A DNA stretch of 64,000 nt from Lunularia cruciata (taxonomy: Eukaryota; Streptophyta; Marchantiopsida; Lunulariales; Lunulariaceae), in NCBI GenBank assembly GCA_948567375.1, contig OX419759.1:33891493-33955492 (forward strand), read 5' to 3'. The position numbers and the translations under genes are program-made. This document shows positions 58,101 to 64,000 of the stretch, piece by piece; position 1 is the stretch's first letter; each line of letters opens with the position of its first letter. The notes beneath the pieces were generated by a model that was not told the origin of the DNA, ran no database searches, and saw only the letters and a program-made list of their open reading frames with translations.

Positions 58101-58390
58101 ATTTCCAACCCTGAAGGAAATCTATTACATTGTCTTTGCATTGGATTGATCACCCCGAGGTGAAGTCTCCTTACTTCGGGTTGAACTCTAACAGATCCTA
58201 ACTAAGTATTCACAATTACTAACCCAAGGTCACTTTCTTTGGGTTGATACAAAAACATGAATCGTCTACTTTCTTCCATCCTTTGCACTCAATTTCCCTT
58301 CAATTGTACACTTCTTCTTTGAAAACCCCCTTAAACCAACAACTCAAAACAAAAAAATGTATGTACCACACTTGGAAACACAAAGAGATA
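55131..58390 (-). mobile_element. Family X, copy 1: coiled-coil protein repeat
   Basis: Minus strand. Block 1 is RRLDMMACIKVLSKLCINF, then SWNWNL (about 57.75-57.63 kb). Block 2 is HTKNGYKVETY, then RSIVSTMMALFKSECTTYV and VFFHKMFVGEPINQAK (57.43-57.28 kb). Block 3 is VPFAMHFYLRLNSL and SHFDPDLH (about 57.2-57.1 kb). Then come a basic patch, a long acidic stretch (56.9-56.45 kb) and about 200 residues of coiled coil (56.4-55.8 kb, for example LRDLVKTLEAKIDQYVKALE). A conserved CTATTTAAA box lies near 55216. Frame changes and stops are few, so decay is moderate. Blocks 2-3 recall the domain annotated in plants as putative transposon protein, but this was not verified. Confidence 0.6.
56436..56699 (-). 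pseudogene. Acidic segment of family X copy 1
   Basis: An 87-codon open stretch with many Glu residues (VEEEEWCEGVEYL at its end) joins the conserved N-terminal blocks to the coiled coil. The end is a stop at 56436, and the coiled coil resumes immediately after it in the same sense. It is listed because it is the longest uninterrupted acidic run. It is a part of the larger protein, not a separate gene. Confidence 0.4.
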
Positions 58391-58879
58391 TCAAGTTGAC
58401 AAGGGAGAAAGAAGGATTATTGTTGTTTCCCCTCAACTGCAACAAAAATTGCACCATCCAATAGAAAGATGACTCATGAGACATGAAATGTGAAGAAATC
58501 AATAGCAAATTGAGTAGGGAGGAGATCTTGTACCAATGAGCTTCAATGAAGAAGACCTTTGGCTGGATAATCCTTTGGTGAAGGAACCCTCCACTCTAAA
58601 AGACCTTTGGCCTTGGGATATCTTTGGCTAGAAGACCATTTGGCATGGAAAACCATTGGCATAAAATTCAGTTAGCTCAAAGGAATTCCAAGAACTAGAA
58701 ATATTGAATGTTTGATCATATTGAAACTTTCACATGTAGGACATGACTACTTGCATCAAGTGCACTACCAAAAATTTGTAATGGTTGAACCATCACCTTA
58801 AATAATCAAACTTGGCTAGTTAATTTTTAATTTTTCCAAATTAGACAAGTGCAAGTTGTAGCCAAGATAGATCTATCTC

Positions 58880-60960
58880 CATCTTTGGTGAGAAGTTGTG
58901 AAACTTAATATTGCACAAAGAGAGTGATTATTTGCAAGAAGGTCTTTTAAGAGAAATGAGGGAGAATGACATGACCATATCACCTTGAGGGCCTAAGCAT
59001 CATATGAGAGTGCCTAAGTTCATTCCTAAATCACCAAGATTGACTAAAATGGTCACTCCACTTTAGGGCAGATTTCCTCTATAGCAAGAAGGTTGAATTC
59101 CTACCATGGAATTTGGAACTGAGAAATCATGCAATGTTGCATGAAATTAGAGATAATAGGGATCCAAGGATGGAGAATTTGAAGGGAAATCTCTTCACTA
59201 GGACAGAAGAGCATTGACAAAGAGTGTTGGGACCAAAAATTTCTCTCCCACCTACCATGACTCTACATATTGCATGGACCCACTTGAATGCAATTATGGA
59301 AGCAAGGTTCAGGGTAGCATTCAAAAAGGTTCAGGGTAGCATTCAGGAAGACTAACAATGGTTGGTTAGTGCTTGAATAAAAGGATGATGCCAAGAAGGT
59401 CCTTGCCAAATCAATCATGAAGTTTTTTAGGTCCAAATGAACTACTTACATAAACAACATCTATGCAACAATCTTGTAAACTAGGCATCCATGTTTTGGC
59501 GCAAGTGAAAGAACTCACAAGAGACATCAGCAAGGAAGGAGTGGCCCTTGTATCCCCATTTGTCATTCATTTTTACTTGGAGATGGACATTCTGACCCCA
59601 ACTAAGAAGAAGAAGTACCCATATCATTACACACCCAATTGGGCATTTTGATGGTCTGATAAAAAAAGAGAAGATTTAGGCTTTAGGGTGTGGAATTTGC
59701 CTAAATTAGGAATCTCATGCTAATGGAGGAAACCCATAACACTTTAGGTTTTGAGAGGAAGCAATAAGTGGAGATTGCCAAAGATGCCTTGGTTGTGGAA
59801 AGGAAAAAAACCAAACCATACCTTCTAGGTCAAAGGTGAAGGCTTAGAAGAGAGCAAAGAAGCCCAAGTTGTTGAAAATTTGGAGGACAAGGCTGAAGGA
59901 CCATGTAGGCTGAAGATAAGATTTAGGCAAAAGGCCAAAATCAAGATGTAGAAAGGTCCCATGCCAAAGACCCAAGGCAGGAAGGATCCACTATATTTTG
60001 TCAAGATTGAGAAATACAATAGTGGACCTCATCATCTTTTAGGAATAGAGAAGAAGCAAGCCCAAGCAAGAACAAATCTTTGCCAGTCATTATGATGCTT
60101 CTTTCCAAACTATAATCCCTATAGTAGTACTAACACTAGAAATCATGGAGAAACTTCTTTCCATTTACAAGTAGTGTCATACAAAATCACTAACTACACC
60201 ACATTTATTGGACACCTTCATCAGATAGAATATGAAGTTCATCAAGAGAGGACAAAGGTATCATATGAATTAGCCAAAGTTCATGTTTTATATGTAGGAT
60301 CAAAGAAACAAAGCAAGGACTTGGTGCAAGAAGCAGCCAAGCTAAGAGAAGAAGGAGATGCTTTGAAGAAAAAGTTGCATAAAAAAGCAAAGAAGTAGCA
60401 AGACAAAAAAAGATCCTTTGCAACTAAGAAGAAATAGGCCAATGACATTTTAAAAAGCATTTGAAGGCTCAAGAGGAAGAAATTAAGGCTCTACAAGGAG
60501 AGGCCAAGAAGACAAAGGTGTCTCTAGTCATTATCAAAGGGTGGCATCAAGAACTGTATTGTGTTGTTGAAACACAAATCAAGAAGCTTGGCAAGAAGGT
60601 GACGGAGAATGAAGAAGAACAAGCAAGAGATTGCATGACCTTTTGCAAAGAAGTTCTGGTGGAGCTATAGGTAATCCAAACACAACTGAATCTGGAGAAG
60701 CCCATGATAGTGGCAAAGATGGAGATGACATGGGATCAATTAGTTAGGATAGTAGAGTAAGCAATGACAACGTCATTGGAATTGCTGAAGTTGCAAGAAT
60801 TGAGATCACAAGAGCACAATTTGGAGGCAAAGGTGTACATAAATGAGTGGTTGTAGCAACTATTGGACAAGATTCATGAACACATGCAAAAACTTGAGCA
60901 ACAAAAACTCAAGTAGGATCCTACCAAGGTCCTACTTGGGATCATTATGGAATACAAAGA
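58880..60960 (+). mobile_element. Family X, copy 2: truncated, plus strand
   Basis: Block 2 is decayed (LAKSIMKFFRSK, stop, TTYINNIYATI near 59.41 kb). Block 3 is clear in the ORF at 59463-59651 (VSPFVIHFYLEMDIL and YPYHYTPNWAF). A coiled coil follows in pieces: 60174-60398 (SKKQSKDLVQEAAKLREEG), 60461-60670 (KAQEEEIKALQGEAKKTK) and to about 60.9 kb (HEHMQKLEQQKLK). Block 1 is not seen. A 16-base direct repeat (AAGGTTCAGGGTAGCATTCA) occurs twice at 59.30-59.34 kb. There are many stops. Confidence 0.5.
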
Positions 60961-61289
60961 AAGATAAATTTGTTGATTTGGATTTGTAAGGCAAAGGTTG
61001 TTCCTTGTAATGATTTTAGGACAAGGGAAGTCTAACACAAAGGTGATAGCAATATGTTAAGTGTAGAACTAACCTTTGGCATAGAATAGCCTTTGGCCTC
61101 AAAGAAGAATGTCAGTCCAAAAACATTTTTAAAGTTAGGAAAATTTTTGTAGCCAAAGATATTTGGTCTATAATCTTATCAAGGTAAAGGAAAAATTGTG
61201 TATCTCAACTAGCCTACATGCATAGGCAGTTCTTAATTACACATTAGGTAGGATTAGCAATAAGTGATGTGGGTGAAATAACAAGTTTA

Positions 61290-63650
61290 TTGTGGTATCC
61301 ACATTATTTGGTTTTATCATGTTTTAAAGAAGTGTATAGTTGAAGTTGAATTGAAACCAAATGGGCAAAGAAAGAAGAAGAATCATGTCTTTGTGTTAGA
61401 CCTAAAGAAGCTTACTTTGTGGCAAGACAAGGAGAACTCGGATCAGACGTGTGTTAAACCCAAAGTAATGAAACTTCACCTTTGGGTGATCAACCCAATG
61501 CAAAGACACAATAGCAACTTTCCTTTGGATGCGCCAATCAAGAACTTAGAATCAAGAAAATGGCTAAGTTGTGAGCCGGATAAAATTGATAGTGAGAGGA
61601 GGAATGCATGCAAAAGGCATGATTATCAAGTGAAGAGTGACTAAGGAATGACCACACATTATAACACTATAAGGTTACAACTTTGTCAAGAAGTTTTCAA
61701 AATGTCATGCAAGTATCTTATGCCAATGAGTAGTTGTCCGAAGGGAATACATATCACCAAGCCAGCAGAGAGTTTAATTTTCTAGAATCTTGAGGGAGTG
61801 AGGATTTCAAGTCCAGGCAAGGGAATACTTTTCCAACAGCCTAGACTTAGAGATTGCATGATGCTAATGAGGGGCAGGAAGAAGAGTCCTTCACTTGCAA
61901 TGAAGAAGCCTGCAGTTCAGAGATTAGATGTCATAGCAAGGATCAAAGTCTTGAGTAGACTTTGTATCACCTTTTTGGCTTGGAATTGGAACTTGAGTTT
62001 TCCAAGAAAAAATAGTTATGATTAATTGTGAGATTGGTCTTGAGGAAGTGGGAAAGAGAGGCAATCCGGCTCAATGGACAGAGTTGGATTGGAGATAAGT
62101 ATTGGATAAGGAGGCTGGTGAGGAGTCCATAGTCATGTTTTATGCAAAGGGAGAGTCTACAAAAAGACCATAGAAGTACGCAATTCCTTCAATACTCTAC
62201 ATACAAAGAATGGCTACAAGGTGGAAACGTACCGACACTTGATAAGGCAAAGTATTGTCGGGGTGATGATGTCAATCTTCAAGCCCAAGAGAACCACTTA
62301 CGTAATGAAGCACCAGATGGTGTTCTTTCATCAAATTTTTGCAAGAGAACCAATAAATTGGGCAAAGTGTTTTCAATAGCAAACAAGGCAAATGATCTAG
62401 AATTGGAGAGACAAAATCACCACCTCACTAGTTTGTACCATTTGTAGTGCATATCTACCTCAAGTTGAATTTGCTAAGTTTTGCAGAGAGACAAAAGATG
62501 GTCTCTCATTTTCACCTAGATTTTCATAATGAAGTTGATAGAGAAGAGCGGTAGTACATCCAATAGATCAAAGGTAATCACGACCACTTTGCTAGGATGG
62601 GATAGTAGAAGAAAGTGGCGGTGACTATTCCAAAGACAAAGAAGCAGAACTAACAAGGAGGATCTTGATACATTTAAAGGCCATAGCAGCAATAATGGAG
62701 TAGGAGTTGGAGAGCTTAAAGTTGAAGATGGTAGAGAAGGATTAAGCCTAGCAACATGAATTGATAGTAAGAAGTCAAGAAGAAGAAAGATTGAGAGGTT
62801 GGAAGCTCAGCTTGGTCAATATGTGAAGGAGAAGGACGCATTGAAAGTAGAGTTCAAAGTTGAGTAGTAGACGTATTGAGAGGAGTTGCAAGGAGAGAGA
62901 GAGAGAGCACAAAACAAATAGTAAGTTAGACATGGAAACAGAAGTGATTGTGAGAGTAAGAGTGATGCTTAGTATTGTGGCTGAAGTTTAGTTGGAGGAA
63001 GCCAGATTGTACAAATTGAAGTTGTTGGTGCATGAGACCATGAAAAGAAAGGCAAAGGATGTTGAGATGAATAAATTGTTGATTTGCTCAAGAGATCGTG
63101 TATATAGGAAAATTGTAGAGGTAGGAGACAATGTCTATCTTAGGCTAGATTTAGTAAGATCAAAATTAGATGAATTTCATAGTGATTTCAATTTCATAGT
63201 GCAAAGTAAGAGATGTAGGAGTGCAAGTGTCTTTGGATGAGTAAATTAAGACATTAGAAGAGATTGGGTTAGAGAATAAGAATACAGTTGGATTAAATGT
63301 GATGTCAATTTCAGTTCAGGCTGAAGAAATGATAAAAATGGCAAAGAAATTAGTAATGGTAGATAGAGCCAAAGTAGATGAAGCAATTGAAGTTACATTG
63401 GGTTTAGAAGCCAAAGTCGAGGTACACATTGGATTGGATTAGTAATAGTTTTGAGAGATGAAGAGGTAGATTTGAAGAGGTGGTTTGTCATTTTGAATCT
63501 ATAGGTTGGTAAAGTTGTTATAGAATGATATTTTGTTAGACAATTGTCAAATGCTCTGCCTATTTAAAGGAGGCATTCATAGTGTGTTGTTATTCATTAA
63601 TGTTATTCTGAATTTGAGGTAAAGCAAAGTATTGTAACTCAATGCTCACC
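61290..63650 (+). mobile_element. Family X, copy 3: plus strand
   Basis: The leader resembles that of copy 1 (CCAAAGTAATGAAACTTCAC, then GGGTGATCAACCCAATGCAA at 61465-61503). Block 1 (61798-62025) reads QRLDVIARIKVLSRLCITF, then AWNWNLSF. Block 2 (62156-62360) reads HTKNGYKVETYRHLIRQSIV, then FKPKRTTYVMKHQMVFFHQI. It is followed by decayed block 3, FHNEVDREE and NHDHFARMG. The coiled coil is broken by stops (62.75-63.2 kb). The 3' part matches copy 1 outside coding too, including CTATTTAAAGGAGG near 63560 and AAAGCAAAGTATTGT. The TATA-like box suggests an LTR-type promoter at the 3' end. Confidence 0.6.
63560..63568 (+). promoter_or_regulatory. TATA-like box at the 3' end of family X copy 3
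   Basis: CTATTTAAA followed by GGAGGC, conserved as CTATTTAAATGGGGGC in copy 1 (minus, near 55216). Flanking sequence is conserved for over 100 bp. It is the probable core promoter of the repeat. Confidence 0.4.
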
Positions 63651-63892
63651 CTGAGACAAAGTTTCATTACTTTGGGTTTAACATCTAACATGTCCAATCC
63701 AAGTTCTTCTTCTCTTGACAAGGAGTAAGCTTTTTTGGGTCTAACCCAAAGACACGATTCTTCTTCTTTCTTTGCCCATTTGGTTCCAATTCAACTTCAA
63801 CTATACACCACTTCTTTAAAACACAATAAAACCAAAAAATGTGGGTACCACAATTACAAACATTCCTCAACCACAAATTACGTTCATCAGGA
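63651..63892 (-). repeat. Family X, copy 4: leader fragment, inverted
   Basis: The minus strand matches the leader of copy 3 (61290-61490) at high identity. Shared landmarks are GTGGTACCCACATT, TTTTAAAGAAGTGG, CCAAATGGGCAAAGAAAGAA and AACCCAAAGTAATGAAAC. With copy 3 it makes an inverted repeat with arms of about 230 bp enclosing the copy 3 coding region. Confidence 0.7.
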
Positions 63893-64000
63893 AGTAGGAA
63901 ATTGTATATAAGGGTTGAAAATATTATGCATGCTTTTCATAATTAAAATTTGTCCTTCATAGTCCTTAGCATTGAATTGCCTACGCTTTGCATCTTTGTT
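63893..64000. other. End of window, no feature seen
   Basis: AT-rich sequence upstream of the inverted leader of copy 4. No motif was recognised. Confidence 0.3.

Overview
This window is repeat-dense nuclear DNA from a plant. The evidence is a broken class I plant-type small heat-shock gene, plant-style Ty1/copia and Ty3/gypsy elements, and primer-binding sites matching plant tRNA-Glu and initiator tRNA-Met. The species cannot be fixed. A retroelement-borne cytosine methyltransferase and a pogo-type transposase suggest a streptophyte outside the flowering plants, but that is a guess. No rRNA, tRNA gene, CRISPR array or bacterial-type operon was seen.

Layout. (1) 1-8.5 kb is low-copy sequence, richer in GC than what follows. 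It holds one convincing single-exon membrane-protein ORF (3335-4123, minus), a doubtful ORF cluster near 0.6-1.2 kb (minus), short tandem repeats, and a small-heat-shock pseudogene at 7.9-8.5 kb. (2) 8.8-11.8 kb is a scrambled Ty1/copia remnant, flanked by two copies of a 68-bp sequence. (3) 11.9-20.7 kb is AT-rich and almost gene-free, apart from a pogo/Tigger-like transposase remnant (minus, 17.5-18.8 kb). (4) 20.8-33.7 kb is an old Ty3/gypsy element on the plus strand, with order gag, zinc knuckle, protease, C5-cytosine DNA methyltransferase, reverse transcriptase. It is split by element A. (5) Elements A (24851-32653, minus) and C (45065-52872, plus) are nearly identical young Ty3/gypsy copies with 679-bp LTRs, 4-bp target duplications and a tRNA-Glu primer-binding site. 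Each has one lesion in its long polyprotein frame. (6) B (33717-38798, plus) is an older, internally deleted relative. It sits where coding sense flips from plus (reverse transcriptase) to minus (RNase H and integrase, 38.8-39.7 kb). (7) Solo LTRs of the same family lie at 40298-40949 and at 44888-53400; the second is split by C. (8) 55.1-63.9 kb holds four copies or fragments of a second repeat family, in both orientations. It codes for a conserved globular region followed by a long coiled coil, and I do not recognise it.

How the parts work. In the A/B/C family one transcript would start at the TATA box inside the LTR. It would be primed by tRNA-Glu and would carry a small zinc-knuckle ORF ahead of the Gag-Pol ORF. 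Gag-Pol supplies capsid, protease, reverse transcriptase, RNase H and an integrase with D-X35-E and no chromodomain. The extra upstream ORF and the methyltransferase of the older element are the two most interesting biological features. Reading frames were judged by eye, and no database search was possible.
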